From Plasmodiophora brassicae (Eukaryota > Endomyxa > Phytomyxea > Plasmodiophorida > Plasmodiophoridae): 64,000 nt of DNA. The stretch is from positions 62,001 to 126,000 of the forward strand of contig JASFAU010000002.1 in the NCBI GenBank assembly GCA_039704465.1. Direction: 5' to 3'. The notes below the pieces were generated by a model. That model searched no databases and was not told the origin of the DNA. It was given only the letters and a program-made list of their open reading frames with translations. Shown one piece after another: positions 47,709-60,621 of this stretch (positions are counted from its first letter, which is position 1; every line of letters starts with the position of its first letter). A program made the translations under genes and the position numbers.

Positions 47709-48601
47709 TTAGTATCGTTTCCTGAATCGGTAGTACAGGAGACGAAGCGGTGTGGACAGGGCGCCGCCGTGCCCCGGCGCGAACCGCCGGTCGAACACGT
47801 CAAAGTTGGCGCGTTCGATCCTGTCGAGCCAGGCGCTGCACGGGACGGCCGGCAGCAGGACGGGGCGGGCGTCCGCCGGCACCGAGTCCCGCATCGACCT
47901 GGCGTGGTCCAGGTGCTGTTTCGCCTGGCACGCCAGCTCATACGTCAGGTCGGCCAGCGCCGGGTTCGCCCTGTCGAACCGGATGCCCCGAGCCAGCAAA
48001 TCTCGCGGTAGGTTCGCCGAATACCCGCCGGGGATCGCCCGAAGCGCCGTCACGATCCCAACGGCCTTGCCGATATGGCTGGCAGCGTGATCGGCATGCA
48101 GATCGCGAATGCCCATCCCATGCAGTGTCAGGTACAACAACGTCGAATGGCAGGCCTCGAACCGCTTCTCCATATCCGCCATCGACGTCGGCTCCGTGTC
48201 GCGATCTCTGGCATCGACGATGCTGCTGACCCATCTCCTCGGGAACGCATACGCCCCGATTGCATGCTGAAGCGCCACCGCCACAGGATGCTCGACGCGC
48301 GTCTCGGGATTCGACACCTTCTCCAGCGTATCGCGCCACCACATTAACCGAATTCGCGACATGGCCGGATCCTGCGCCGAACGATCTATGTACCAGAGCA
48401 CGTCCACGTCACCAGATGACCGGTTAGGCAGCGTACCGCGTCGTTACCGATTCGCGATACTTCGACGTTGAAGGCGCGCAGGACGAACGAGGCCGACCGG
48501 ACCGTATCTGGGAGAAGCAACGTGCACAGGTAGTGCTCGCGGTCGTGGCGCCTGACCGTGTCGACACATTGCCGCACCGCCCTCGCCAGCCGGTCCGACA
48601 T
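47709..48601 (-). CDS. NDUFAF6: Mitochondrial complex I assembly factor NDUFAF6
   Basis: This is a squalene/phytoene synthase-fold protein needed to build complex I. Two exons: MSDRLARAVRQC... with EHYLCTLLLPDTVRSASFVLRAFNVEVSRI, then after an intron of about 60 nt DRSAQDPAMSRIRLMWWRDTL. The hallmark DLHADHAASHIGKAVGIVTALRA is present, as is LACQAKQHLDHAR. The Asp-rich catalytic pairs of real squalene synthases are degenerate, as in all NDUFAF6. The start at 48601 leaves 155 bp to the divergent Sel1 gene; a longer start at 48769 would overlap it and is less likely, though it would give room for a targeting peptide. Confidence 0.92.
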
Positions 48602-48756
48602 CCGCTTCGCACCGCGCGCGCGGCCCCACAAATGGTACTCTGGTTGTGGCGGTGTATGTACCTCGGAATGGACTAATGAATCAAGGTCGAAGGGAGGCGG
48701 CGCGTGCCTGTGAAGGCCCCGCGAATGATATGTTGTGACGTTGCTTGTCCGAGACG

Positions 48757-51651
48757 ATGTCGAGCACACATGGCGGCGCGCCTGTCATCGTGCCGCGCCA
48801 GGTGCTATCCGAGGAGGACACCCAAGTCCTGTTCCGCAAAGGGAAGATCCTGTCGGAGAAGACGCACGACGCCGTGCGACGCGACAAGGCCGTCCAGCTG
48901 TACGACAGGCTGATCCAGGCGTCCACGTTGCTGACCGATGCACAGCGCGAGGAGTTCAGGGCCGCCGGTAACGGCAAGGTCCTGTACTGCACGTGCACAA
49001 TCGGACCGCACGCGCTCGACGAGAACGGCCTCCTGTTCATGAAGATGGGCGCGGACGCACGCGGCCGCCCCTGCGATTGTCGTTGCACGCAATGCTCGGC
49101 GCGTCGTGGCGATCCCCACGCCCAGTTCCTGGTCGGCGTCATGTATTCGCAGGGGTTCGGCGCCCCGAAGAACATGAACCAGGCGTTCCACTGGTTCTCG
49201 CAGGCGGCCAACAAGGAGTGCCTGCCGGCCATGTTCGCCCTCGGCTACATGTACGACAACGGGTTGAGCGTCAGGCAGAACTACGACGAAGCAATGCTCT
49301 GGTACACGAAGGCGGCGAACGCCGGGTACCCGGCCGCCAAGTTCCAGCTCGGGTGCATGCTGGAGATGGGCCTGGGCGTCGACAAGGATTTCGCGATGGC
49401 CTTGAACCTGTGGTCGGAAGCGGCCGAGGCCGGGTACCTGCCCGCCCTGCTCCGCCTGGCGTTCGTATTCCGTCATGGGGAAGGCGTCGAACCGAACATG
49501 ACGGAAGCCGGCCGGTTGTACAAATGCGCTGCCAAGCTGGGCGATACGGCGGCCATGACCACCGTCGGGTACATGTACGAGATGGGCCAAGGTTTCGAGC
49601 AGAACTTCCAGCAGGCGCTCGACTGGTACACGACGGCGGCGAAGGCGGGCGACCTGACGGCGCAGGCCAACCTCGCCAGCATGTACGAGCGCGGGCGCGG
49701 CGTCAAACGCGACCTGGAGATGGCCCTGTACTGGTTCGAGGCGGCCGCCCAGCAGAACGACGCCACGTCGCAGATGATCCTGGGCTCCATGTACGAGCGC
49801 ATCGAGGATTACTTCAAGGCGTTTTCCTGGTTCGAGAACGCCGCCGAACAGGGCCTTCCCGAGGCGCAGCGCCGTTGTGCCGACATGGTGCTCGCTGGCA
49901 AGGGCGTCGACGTCGACGTGCAACGCGCGATCTTCTGGTACGAGCACGCCGCGGACGAGGGCGACATCGAATCGATTCGCACGCTGGGCGCGATGTTCGC
50001 CGGCGATGGCGAGTACCGCAAGCTGGTGCGTTCCGATGCGGAGAAGGCGTTCCACTGGTTCCAGAAGGGGGCGGCCGCCGACGACCCGTACTGCAAGTTC
50101 AGGACGGCCGAGTGCCTGATCCATGGCGACGGCTGCCCGGTTAGCGTCCGGGACGCCCTGGCGCTGTACAAGGACGCTGCCACGAGAGACGACCCGAACG
50201 CGATCGTCGCCCTGGGCAAGTTGTACATCGCCGGGCAGCATGTCGAGGAGGACGCCAACAAGGGGACGCAGCTGCTCAAACGCGCTGTGGAACTCGACTC
50301 GCCCGAAGGCAAATCCGCTCTGGCCGTCCAGATGCTGCTGGGGCAGGGCATCAAGCGCGACGTGTCGACGGCGCTGAAGCTTCTGGGCGAGGCATCCGAA
50401 GCCGGGTGCGCATCCGCTGACTTCATGCTCGGGTTCCTGTACAAGGACGGCCGGGATGTGCCCCTCGATCTGGAGCGGGCGGTGCGGCACATGACGGCGG
50501 CGGCGAACGCGGGCGATTCCAGGGCGCAGTACAGCCTGGCCTGTCTGTACAAGTCGGGGATCGGCGTGATCCAGTCGTACGAGACAGCGAAACACTGGTT
50601 CAAGAAGGCGGCCAAGGCGGGCGACCACCGGGCGCAGTACAAGCTGGGGCGGCTGTTCGAGACCGGCCGAGGCGTTGCGATCGACTTCAAGATGGCCATC
50701 AAATGGTACACGAAGGCGTCCGAGCACGGCAACGACAGAGCGATGGTGGCGCTTGGCACGCTGTACGAGAAGGGCCTGGGCGCCAAGGTCGACCTGGACC
50801 TGGCGGCCAAGTTCTATGGTCAGGCGGCATCGGCCGGATCACCGGCCGGGCTCTGCGCCCTCGGCCTGCTGTACGACCTCGGCCGTGGCGTCAAGCAATC
50901 GTACAAGAAGGCGTTGCAGATGTACGAGGCGGCCGCCAAGCAAGGGTACCCGAAGGCCATGTTCTACCTGGGCTACCTGTTGCAGTACGGGCAGGGCGTT
51001 GCGAAAGATGTGTCGAAGGCCGCCGAATGGTACAGGAAGGCAGCGGAAGCGGGTGACGGCGACGCGGCGTTCCACCTCGGGCGCCTGTACGACGAGGGCA
51101 GTGACGGGGCGGTTCAGAGGGACGCGGGCACGGCTCGGAAATGGTACACGTCTGCTGCTCAAGGTGGGCACACGGGCGCGGCCGATCGCCTGCGGGAGCT
51201 GGGCTACCCGGTGACACTCGACGGCGGGAGGCTGACGAGAGCGGGATCGAAGACGACCAAGGTGGTCACCGGGCCGAACGGTCTCGTCAGGCGCGTGACC
51301 GGGCAGGCGATGAGCGCAGCGAACGCGGCGACTGGATCGGCGCTCACCCAGCAGGACAGCGACGACGAGAACGATGCGCAAGGAGGCAAGCAGCGTCGTC
51401 ATCGTCAGCGGGCGCAGAACAGCGGCCAGCCGGTACGGACGGTCGAGGACAGCGTTGCAATGGCTGCCGCTGCGGCCGCTGACCTCGCTGTGCCGCCCCC
51501 TGCCGGGCAGGCCACGACCGTGCCGCCTGCAACCGACGCGCCGCAGAGCGACGCCATCCTGGCCAGAATGAAATCGCTCTGGGATGACAACGCCACGCCG
51601 GCCACCACGGGCAACGGCGCGACGCCTGCTCCGATCGATGTCGGTCAATAG
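48757..51651 (+). CDS. Large Sel1-like repeat protein, intronless
   Basis: A single exon encodes 964 residues. From about residue 120 to 820 it is a run of roughly 18-20 Sel1-like repeats of 36 residues, with the pattern A...LG.MYE.G.GV..D...A..WY..AA..G (for example LASMYERGRGVKRDLEMALY). Such repeats form a TPR-like superhelix that scaffolds complexes, as in Hrd3/Sel1L or Chs4 activators. No signal peptide or transmembrane segment is evident, so a cytosolic scaffold is likelier than an ER one. The C-terminal 130 residues are Ala/Pro/Ser-rich and disordered. It is by far the longest uninterrupted reading frame here, in a genome where most genes are cut by introns. Confidence 0.93.
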   Translation: MSSTHGGAPVIVPRQVLSEEDTQVLFRKGKILSEKTHDAVRRDKAVQLYDRLIQASTLLTDAQREEFRAAGNGKVLYCTCTIGPHALDENGLLFMKMGADARGRPCDCRCTQCSARRGDPHAQFLVGVMYSQGFGAPKNMNQAFHWFSQAANKECLPAMFALGYMYDNGLSVRQNYDEAMLWYTKAANAGYPAAKFQLGCMLEMGLGVDKDFAMALNLWSEAAEAGYLPALLRLAFVFRHGEGVEPNMTEAGRLYKCAAKLGDTAAMTTVGYMYEMGQGFEQNFQQALDWYTTAAKAGDLTAQANLASMYERGRGVKRDLEMALYWFEAAAQQNDATSQMILGSMYERIEDYFKAFSWFENAAEQGLPEAQRRCADMVLAGKGVDVDVQRAIFWYEHAADEGDIESIRTLGAMFAGDGEYRKLVRSDAEKAFHWFQKGAAADDPYCKFRTAECLIHGDGCPVSVRDALALYKDAATRDDPNAIVALGKLYIAGQHVEEDANKGTQLLKRAVELDSPEGKSALAVQMLLGQGIKRDVSTALKLLGEASEAGCASADFMLGFLYKDGRDVPLDLERAVRHMTAAANAGDSRAQYSLACLYKSGIGVIQSYETAKHWFKKAAKAGDHRAQYKLGRLFETGRGVAIDFKMAIKWYTKASEHGNDRAMVALGTLYEKGLGAKVDLDLAAKFYGQAASAGSPAGLCALGLLYDLGRGVKQSYKKALQMYEAAAKQGYPKAMFYLGYLLQYGQGVAKDVSKAAEWYRKAAEAGDGDAAFHLGRLYDEGSDGAVQRDAGTARKWYTSAAQGGHTGAADRLRELGYPVTLDGGRLTRAGSKTTKVVTGPNGLVRRVTGQAMSAANAATGSALTQQDSDDENDAQGGKQRRHRQRAQNSGQPVRTVEDSVAMAAAAAADLAVPPPAGQATTVPPATDAPQSDAILARMKSLWDDNATPATTGNGATPAPIDVGQ

Positions 51652-51950
51652 TTCGTCGACGGAATACAATACGCGTTACCGATGTATAACAGGCGTTCAC
51701 CAGACAAGTGCACGGCGGGATCCACGAGAAACCACCTTCGTAACCCGTCCCCCGATGCGTCGTTGTAGGTAACAACCGCCTGTTGGTGAGGGCAGTCCCG
51801 CACCACTATGTTGGTGGGCTCCACCGTGTCTGCCTACAGTGGCCATGGTGGTGGTGGTGGCGGCGCACGCAATACACACGGACAGCGGCGTGGCGCACAG
51901 TATCGTTATCTGGCTATGTCTTGACGGGGGACGTGGACGCCCCGACGATC

Positions 51951-54625
51951 ATGGCGTCGTCCGCGACGGCGCAGACCGCCCGGTTCTTTGTCGTCGAGAA
52001 GCGGCCGTTCGGGCGGGACTCCACCAGGATCATCGAGGTTCACCCCGACCTGGAGCAGGTACGGGTGTTCCCTGTTCGGCAGGCAGGCGCTGCTGACGTC
52101 GGATGCGGATCGAATCAGGTTCGTGTGCTGCGCGGCAAGAACCTCAACGTCTTGCATGAGATCCCGTGGATCCACTTTGCCGATGTATGGACTCGCTCGG
52201 CCCCGGACCGCAATTCAGGGCGTTCTGATCCTAGCGTTAGTCGTCCGAGGAAGACGACATGGTGCTGGCCCAGTGGTCGTCGTCGAAATCGGTCCGCTTC
52301 CAGTTCAGCTCTCAGACTCTGAAGCGTACGGATTCGTGCCGTACGCCGACGTGCACATGCCATCAGTAATGCAGTGGACGCCGCGCAGAACAGTTCCTTC
52401 GCATGATGTCCCAAGCCAGGTTGCAATCGCCACACCCGTTCCCGCCACCGGAGACCGAACGTTTCGAGGTTGGCCGCATGCCGCTCCTCGTCCTAAACGG
52501 GTCTGACACTTGACGCAGACCGTCGGATTGTTGCCTGGGGAAACCATTGTCCATTTGGCCGACCATCTAAGTGTTTGTCGCGCGCAATGCTACCTGGTTC
52601 ACAGTGGCCGACTGATTGTCACCACCTACCGCCTCCTGTTCTCCACGTCTCCCGACCTGGATGCTGCCGATCGTTTCGTTTGTGTCTCGTTTTCGGTGGG
52701 TTCGTTGCATATGCGTTTGTAGGCCTGATGACACTATAGATGTATCTACAGGTAATCCCTCATCTGTCGATCGCAGAGGTTGATCTCAGCCGGGACACGT
52801 CATGCCTCACTGTTCATGTCAAGGACGGTCGAGAAGTCACGTATGACGTCGACGTCCTCGACGACGAGTCAAAAGACCACCTTGTGGACGTTATCGAGCA
52901 GCGTGCGTTCGCTTCCTCCCATGACCAGTGCTTTGCGCTCCTGTACTGCAGCGCCTTACGCGTTCTACCCGACTGCCCGACGAGCTTCGAGCCGGACACA
53001 TCCAACGTGTCGTCATATAACTTCTGCCCCAGGATGATCGATGACTTGAAACGTGTCGGTCTGCTTGTTGAACCCTGCGGGCCGTGGAGACTGTCTGAGG
53101 CAAACACGTATGACGCGTCTCTGTCCCGCTTCAACGTGCAGGCTAATTGCTGTTTCAGGACATATCGCGTCTGCTCGAGCTATCCGTCTGCCCTCGTGGT
53201 TCCTAGCAAGGTCTCCGATGATGTCATGGTCGAGTCGGCACAGTTTCGAAGCCAGAGCCGCCTCCCGGTTGCCTGCTGGGCCAACCCCAACGGCTGCGTT
53301 ATCATGCGAAGTTCTCAGCCGCGAGCTGGGATTACCGGTTTAAGATCGACTATGGACGAGGTGTGTCAAACCGTGCAGGTTTCAGCGGTTTCCTGACCTG
53401 GACCTGTTAGATGATCATCAACGAGGCTCGCCTGGCAAATCCCAATAGCAGGGTGCGTACCAATGGTATCAGGTTTGCAACGAGCCGTTGACTCTCTGGC
53501 TCTGCAGACCTTCATGATATTCGACTTGCGGTCGAAGATGAACGTCATCGGAAACCAGCTGAAAGGGAAAGGGAGCGAGACGCCGACATATTACGCTAAC
53601 TGTGTGGTCCTCTTCATGGGCATGAAGAACATACACGCCATACGCGAATCATTCCAGCAAGTGGTAAACCGGGCAACATCGCGAAGCGCTTCGGTGCAGG
53701 AAGATGAGTTGCTCTGTGGCGCAGGTAGAAATGTGTAGGAACCTCGGTGACGACCGCTGGTACGCCAAGCTGGATTCCACTCGGTATCTGCACAACGTGC
53801 AGGCTCTGCTGAAGACTTCTATCCGTGTTGCTCAGTCGATCCACGAGGATCGCACCTCCGTCTTGATTCACTGCAGCGATGGTACAAGTGCTATGGTCGC
53901 CGTCGACCGCGCTCTATAACCGTGCTGTGCAATCAGGGTGGGATCGGACGTGTCAGGTGTCAGCCATGACGCAACTGCTGCTGGATCCGTTTTACCGAAC
54001 GCTCTCCGGGTTCATGGTGCTCATCCAGAAAGAATGGATCGAGTTTGGCCACCGATTCGCAACTCGTCATGCAGGTCAGCTTCGTTGGATACGTCGGGGG
54101 GTCGCCGACCTGACCCATACCTGCAGGTGTAGGACGAGGCCAGCGTTCCAAGGCGGAGATATCTCCGATCTTCATGTTATTCCTCGACGCTGTGCACCAA
54201 GTGAAGATTCAGTGCCCAGAGGTACGTCGAGTACCGTTTACATTGTGAAAGTTCGTGTCAAATGGTCGCAACATTGCAGGAGTTCGAGTTCACCCTGCCG
54301 TTCCTGTGCGTCCTCGTCGATGAATCCTACGGGGGACGATTCGGCAATTTCCTGTGCGACAGCGCGAAAGGTAGCCGTCGAGCCTCATCCACCACCACGT
54401 TGTGCTTCGTATGCCACTCACCGGTCCGATTCAGAAATCGCTGATTCGCATATACAAACGCGGACAATGTCGATCTGGCATGATCTGGAGCAGCGCCGTG
54501 CTGATTTGACCGATGCAACGTTCCGCCCGACAGACAAACCCATATACCAGCGCGTCAAAGTGTCTGTCCGTCGCCTAACGCTCTGGAACGAATATTTCTG
54601 CAGATGGGATCTGGACAGGTCTTAA
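51951..54625 (+). CDS. PH-myotubularin phosphoinositide 3-phosphatase
   Basis: Myotubularins remove the 3-phosphate of PI3P and PI(3,5)P2 on endosomes. About a dozen short introns are needed. The first exons (from MASSATAQTARFFVVEKRP) encode a PH-like fold (LRGKNLNVLHEIPWI, WSSSKSVRFQFSSQ). A GRAM/PH domain follows (GLLPGETIVHLADHL, SGRLIVTTYRLLF). Then comes the phosphatase: WRLSEANTTYRVCSSYPSAL, FRSQSRLPVACW, FMIFDLRSKMNVIGNQ, and the active-site loop HCSDGWDRTCQV built across a splice. CX5R is intact, so it should be active. The C-terminal block FEFTLPFLCVLVDESYGGRF is also normal. Introns at 52678-52751 and one within about 53108-53158 (51 nt, in frame and stop-free) are well supported. 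Confidence 0.92.
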
Positions 54626-54706
54626 TCGAGTAAGCCCAGGGAGTCGCCACCGATGTTTCTAACGCCTGTGCAGGTAGTGTTGTGCGAACAACCCAACAAA
54701 GTGTCA

Positions 54707-55942
<1,236 letters not shown>

Positions 55943-57063
55943 TCACATCATGGGCGCGGAGCCGGGGTAGGTGCTGGCGCGTGTGTTCGGTACCATGGAC
56001 ATATTAACGGGCAGGGCGGTGTCGTCGACAGGGACGGCGCCTGGCCGGGCGAGGACGGGCGGCGGCGGTAGCTTGTTGGCGTCGTAGTACGCGTCCTTGT
56101 TGGCGAGGTCGTGATGGAATTCGTTGGCGATCGTGTGGTGCTTGCCGAGGTTCGACGCCAGGTTCTGCATCAGTAGTTGTACGACCTGCCTGTCCATGTT
56201 GTCCATGCCTCGAAGTTGGTCTACGTGGCCGGTTGCGGATGGGTCGAACAGGCTGCCCAGGAACGAGTAGATCTTCTGAAAGTTCGGCGCCTTATTTGCT
56301 GTCCGACCGAATCAGGTCGACACGTCATGATTGCGCGCCGTGAAAACCCGTCTTACCGTCGTTGCCGTCCCCCTTCTTGTCTTCGCTGGAATGGGCAGCG
56401 ATCGCCTGTTGCAGGTAGAACTGGGCCTGGCTCAGTTGTTCCTGTTGCAGTTCGGCCAGCTGTTGGCGTTCCCACAGGGCCCACTGCAGGGAGTTGCCGA
56501 CGGAAGCCTGCTGGATCATGGGTGTCGTGGCCGGCGCGATTTGATGGACGATGCTGCTGGCGGGCGTTCCGAACGGGTACGCGGCCGCTATGTAATCCGG
56601 GCTGCTCATCGGGGAGCCGTTCGCCAACTGGAAATCGGCGGGCATCTTTGGCTTTGGCCGGTCCCGGACGACCTTCGGGTACGGCTTCTTTGATCGGCGC
56701 TTGGGTCTCGGCGGCGGAATGCAGTCCTGCTTGCCGCTCTTCTGCATCTTGAGGAAGTACTTCTGCGCGTGCGACCTGATCTGTATCACGGTCTTCGTCT
56801 TGATGTGCGATTCGATCTGTTTCCATTCCCGTTCGAACAGCTGCAGCGCTTCGAGGAACAGGTCGTGCTCCTCTTCCGTCCACGATTCTCGAGGCTTCGT
56901 TATCGTGTACGGCTTCCTGGCCTTCTTCTGCTCCTTCTGCGACACCCCGGCGTTGGTGAGCCTTCCCGGTTACATGGTGGAGGTGCTCCAGTCTGCTCAC
57001 CTTCGACTGCTTGCCACTAGATTGGGTGTCGACCTCTTTGCGGTCGGGGCTATGGTCCGCCAT
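55943..57063 (-). CDS. SHAQKYF-class Myb factor with LCL-like domain
   Basis: Exons 57063-57001, 56936-56357 and 56298-55943 encode 332 residues. The single Myb repeat reads [16 protein letters not shown]... and ends [15 protein letters not shown], the SHAQKYF signature that defines the LHY/CCA1/REVEILLE class. A basic Pro-rich stretch follows ([14 protein letters not shown]). Downstream a second block [15 protein letters not shown], then [23 protein letters not shown], matches the LCL domain of plant RVE4/6/8 proteins. It is a likely DNA-binding nuclear regulator. The ATG at 57063 is preferred; 57090 is in frame upstream. Confidence 0.9.
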
Positions 57064-58343
57064 GATGGGCTCCAGTGTCGCTAGGGGCACTGGCGGCGGC
57101 CCGCGCGCTAGACGCTAGTGGCACGGCGGATTCGGGTGCGGACAATGCCACCGGCGACCACGACGCGAGGCCCTCGGCTTAGGGCAATTGATTAGGTAAG
57201 GCCGGGGATCGAACTGGAGTCCCTGTGCTCGCTCCCCAGGGGTACCCTTAATAGAGGGTTGATCCGGAAGGAGACGCCCTTGGAGCTCGGGGACGGCCCG
57301 GTGCGCTTTGCGGAGCCGGTTGGCCGGTATGCCGCGCGATCTCGGCCTGTGTCGACCGCGCGTGTGGCACCAACCCTTTGAATCTATTCGTATGCCGCCT
57401 TCTTTGACTCGCAGCAGTAGGTCAGCCCGGTGAGGCGCGGCCAACCCGGGACAAGAAGCGCCGTCCGCCTGCCGGGGATGCAACGCAGGACACCTGCTCG
57501 AACTGCACGTGTCACAGCGAGACGCGAACCTTCTCTGCGGACGGCACACACACACACACACACACGGTTGAAATCTGATGCGAGATTGCACCCACGCCTC
57601 AAACGTATCATGGCATGGGCACGAGCCCCGCCTCGGTGACACACGTCCCGCCGGATTCGTTGTCGCGTGCCGTCACCCGACATTGCACTGCTGAACCGCA
57701 AGCGCGTGCCACGTGGTTACCAATGTTACACGCGTCGGCGGCACCTGCAATGGCATGCAGCAGCGGTTCCCAGCACGCAATGGAAAAGAAGAAACGTTAC
57801 CGACCGATTAAACCAGCGATCTGATCTGGCCGCCCGCCCTTCGCCAGGTGATGTTCGCTGGAAGGCTAAAGAGCGAAGGACTGCGTGATTGTGACGTCAG
57901 GCTTCATAGCCGGCCGGCCCCGGTGGTGGTGAGACGCCTATCGAGGCTAACGATGGCTTGAATCGCTAGCCCAGACCAGGTCCTGCGGACCGTCGGTCTC
58001 TCCTCGACCCATGTGTCGACGAAGCGGTCTGGGTCTCATTTAGAACTTTCTGACGCGCTGTGACGACGTGGTGGTTCTTTCCGAGGCGCCGGGCTTTCCC
58101 TGGTAGAGTACTGCACGAACCTGGTCCCAGCGACGACGTCGGAGCATACATAAACGTAGAGGATGGAATGCATGATGCTGTTGTATTGCGTATTCCAGAG
58201 AACGGCAACCTATCAGTACTGCAGTCATTTGACATCAGAAGTCAATTCGATTCGACGTGAACGCGGTGGCGCAGGTTCCTACACCGTTCAGCTCATGAGG
58301 CCACCTGTTCGCCTCCATTATCGCACACGACAACGCTAGTTCC
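57064..58343. other. Gene-poor spacer of about 1.3 kb
   Basis: I found no supported gene. Open frames on both strands are low-complexity and share no family motif. It contains a CA run at 57545-57565. A stretch near 57195-57260 faintly recalls a tRNA 3' half on the minus strand, but its T-stem does not pair. Confidence 0.45.
57545..57565. repeat. (CA)n microsatellite
   Basis: An uninterrupted CA dinucleotide run of about 21 bp within the gene-poor spacer. Confidence 0.95.
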
Positions 58344-60621
58344 TTACGTGGCAACGTGATTGTCTCTGCCCCAGCCTTTGCCGACTGAATTCCCAATGAG
58401 GACCCTGGACATATTGGTTCACCAACACGAAACCCAACCCGATGGGACATAATGCATACAGCTTCTGCAGTGACGACAATCCCAGGAACGCGCCGTTCGC
58501 GATGGACGATATCCGGTTGCAGCTCAAATTTCTGTGTGCTATGAAGTCAGACAACGGCGATCCAACAGAGGAACGGTACAGCGCGCAGGTACAGACAGTG
58601 TCTGCAGCGACGACAGCCCCTGGAAGGAATATTCGCCAACCGCTGAGATCTGGTTCCCGGTTAGATCCCTGCTGTCCCGTCAGATGGCCTTATCCGTTTG
58701 GCAATGCAGGCCCAACATACAGCCACTGCAGTAACGACAAGTCTCTGAAGGCGCCGTTCCCGATCGCGGAAATCAGATTGCCGCCTAGGCCCCTGTACGC
58801 GGGTGAGACAATGGCGATCCATTTGGCAGGGAGGAACAGGGGCGTACAGAGCCTGCAGCGGGAACAGTTTCGCGAAGGTGCCCTTGGAGATGGCCGAGAT
58901 CTGATTACCGCTCAAACACCTGTGCAACAGCCGTTCAGCAATCGCGATCCAGGTTGGCATGGGGCACGACGGCGCCTACAGACGGTGCACTGATAGCAAT
59001 CCGTCGAAGGCGCCATCCGCGATCGTGGAGATCACGTTGTCGTACAGAATCCTGTGCCGCTGTCAGGTCAGGGCCACGATGAACCCATTGCAGATAGGCA
59101 CAGCGAATGCATACAGCGATTGCAGCGACGACAGCGTCGCGAAGGCGCCCTTCCCGATCGCAGAGATTCGGTTTCCGTTCAAATAGCTGCCGTCCAGCCG
59201 TCAGACGACGTTGATCTGTACTTTCCAGGCGGCTGCAGTGACGTCACATACAGGTACTGCAGAGACACCAGGGGCGCGAAGCAGACATCCACGACCGACC
59301 TGAGCTGGTTGCCGCTCAGATCCCTGCAGCGCACATGTCAGGCAATCGCGACCGATCGGCGGGCATGCACGTCGAAGGCACGCTTACAGCTGCTGCAACG
59401 AAGGCAATCCGTCGAAGGCGTTCTCCGCAATCGTCGAGATCTGATTATCGCCTAACAACCTGCGCCCCAGTCAGACAACCGCAAACCAACGGCAGGGCAG
59501 GCATACAATGCATGCAGCGATGGCATTCCTGCGAAGGTGCCGTCGGCGATCGCCCCGAGCTGATTGCCGCTCAAATTTCTGGGTAACTCTCATCAGACGA
59601 TTGCGATCCACCGACAGCACGAGCCGCGACGCTTACAGCACTCGCAGCAGCGCCAGTCCATCGAAGGCACCGCGTGAAATTGCTGAGATCTGGTTACCAC
59701 CGAGGTTCCTGTACTGCAGTCAGAAGAAGGTGGCGATCTCCGATAGGCCGGCAGACGTACAGCTCCTGGAGAGACGAAAACCGTTCGAACGTGAACTGCC
59801 CAAGCACTGATTCAATAGAGTTCCGACTTAGATCCCTGCGCGCGGCCAGCAATCAGACCACGCCGTCCCACGCGCGACACAAACGATTCGAGATCAGCGT
59901 ACACAATCTGCACCGATGAGACGTGCAGATTCGCAAACCATTCCGAATGCAGGCAGCCCCAGATAGACTGGAGAGGGCAAATGAGCTCGCTGTCCGACAA
60001 CCCTGACTGGCACTTATCCTGGAAGTTCATCAACGCCATTTGGGAAACGAACGTCTTGATGAACCAGACAGGCAGTTCAGGGACTCCAAGCCTACACGTG
60101 CGCCGGGTCATTGTCAGCGTGCGCCTAGGCAGTGAATGAGGCCAGGTGTACGTTTCAGAGTACTGCTCCAGTTGCTGTTTGACTGTCGTCGATGAGCACT
60201 GGTCGTCTGCGACCGAGATGGACTGCCCGATTGTCGAGCAGATGCGCCCAAGGGTACAGTTCGCCTGTAAGTAATCGAGGGCGGTCACCATTCCGAGCAG
60301 CGCGGAATGGTCGAAATCGGATGGCACGTGATCGCTGCCCAGCGTTTCGATCATCTGCGTCGGTACGCCATGGTCAGTCCAGAAGTGACCTTCGACGACG
60401 ACGACGTTACACAGGCGTACAGGGTCCAATAGCTCCGCGTCGACAGGAACACGAACTCGGACGTCGCCCTCGGTGCCGACACAAAAGTCGACCATGGCTT
60501 GTATCAGAGCGCAGCGCTGGGCGACGCTCATAGGGATGACGCGTCTGATGCCGTTGTTGCCTTCCAGGTAAATGGCAACGGGGTCACGCGTCAGCTGAGC
60601 AGCGCACGCGCTCTCGTCCAT
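58344..60621 (-). CDS. POZ/Skp1-like protein with exon-per-repeat LRRs
   Basis: The first exon (60621 to about 59850) encodes an N-terminal Skp1/BTB-like fold: VAIYLEGNNGIRRVIPMSVA, then SALLGMVTALDYLQANCTLG, where Skp1 has LFELLLAANYL. A chain of about eleven leucine-rich repeats follows, nearly all on their own exon of exactly 72 nt (for example 59507-59578 and 59388-59459). Each repeat reads like RNLSGNQLGAIADGTFAGMP, with L and N at ladder positions. The separating introns are about 47-65 nt and all lie in phase 2. The last exon ends at 58344 after LVLIGNSVGKG. The pair of folds suggests an adaptor, perhaps in ubiquitin ligase assembly or target binding. About 550 residues. Confidence 0.85.

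Noticed and set aside
48805..50727. A 640-codon open frame on the minus strand
   Set aside because: It lies wholly opposite the Sel1-repeat gene. Its length comes from the repeated GC-rich codons of the sense strand; the translation is low-complexity Arg/Gly/Val/His without a family motif.
57195..57260. Possible tRNA 3' half on the minus strand (agttcgatcccc)
   Set aside because: The five bases on either side of the loop do not form a T-stem, and no anticodon arm or acceptor stem can be drawn.
57115..57642. 175-codon minus-strand open frame
   Set aside because: Low-complexity, includes the CA microsatellite as a Cys-Val run, and shares no motif with any family. I could not find a convincing splice chain.
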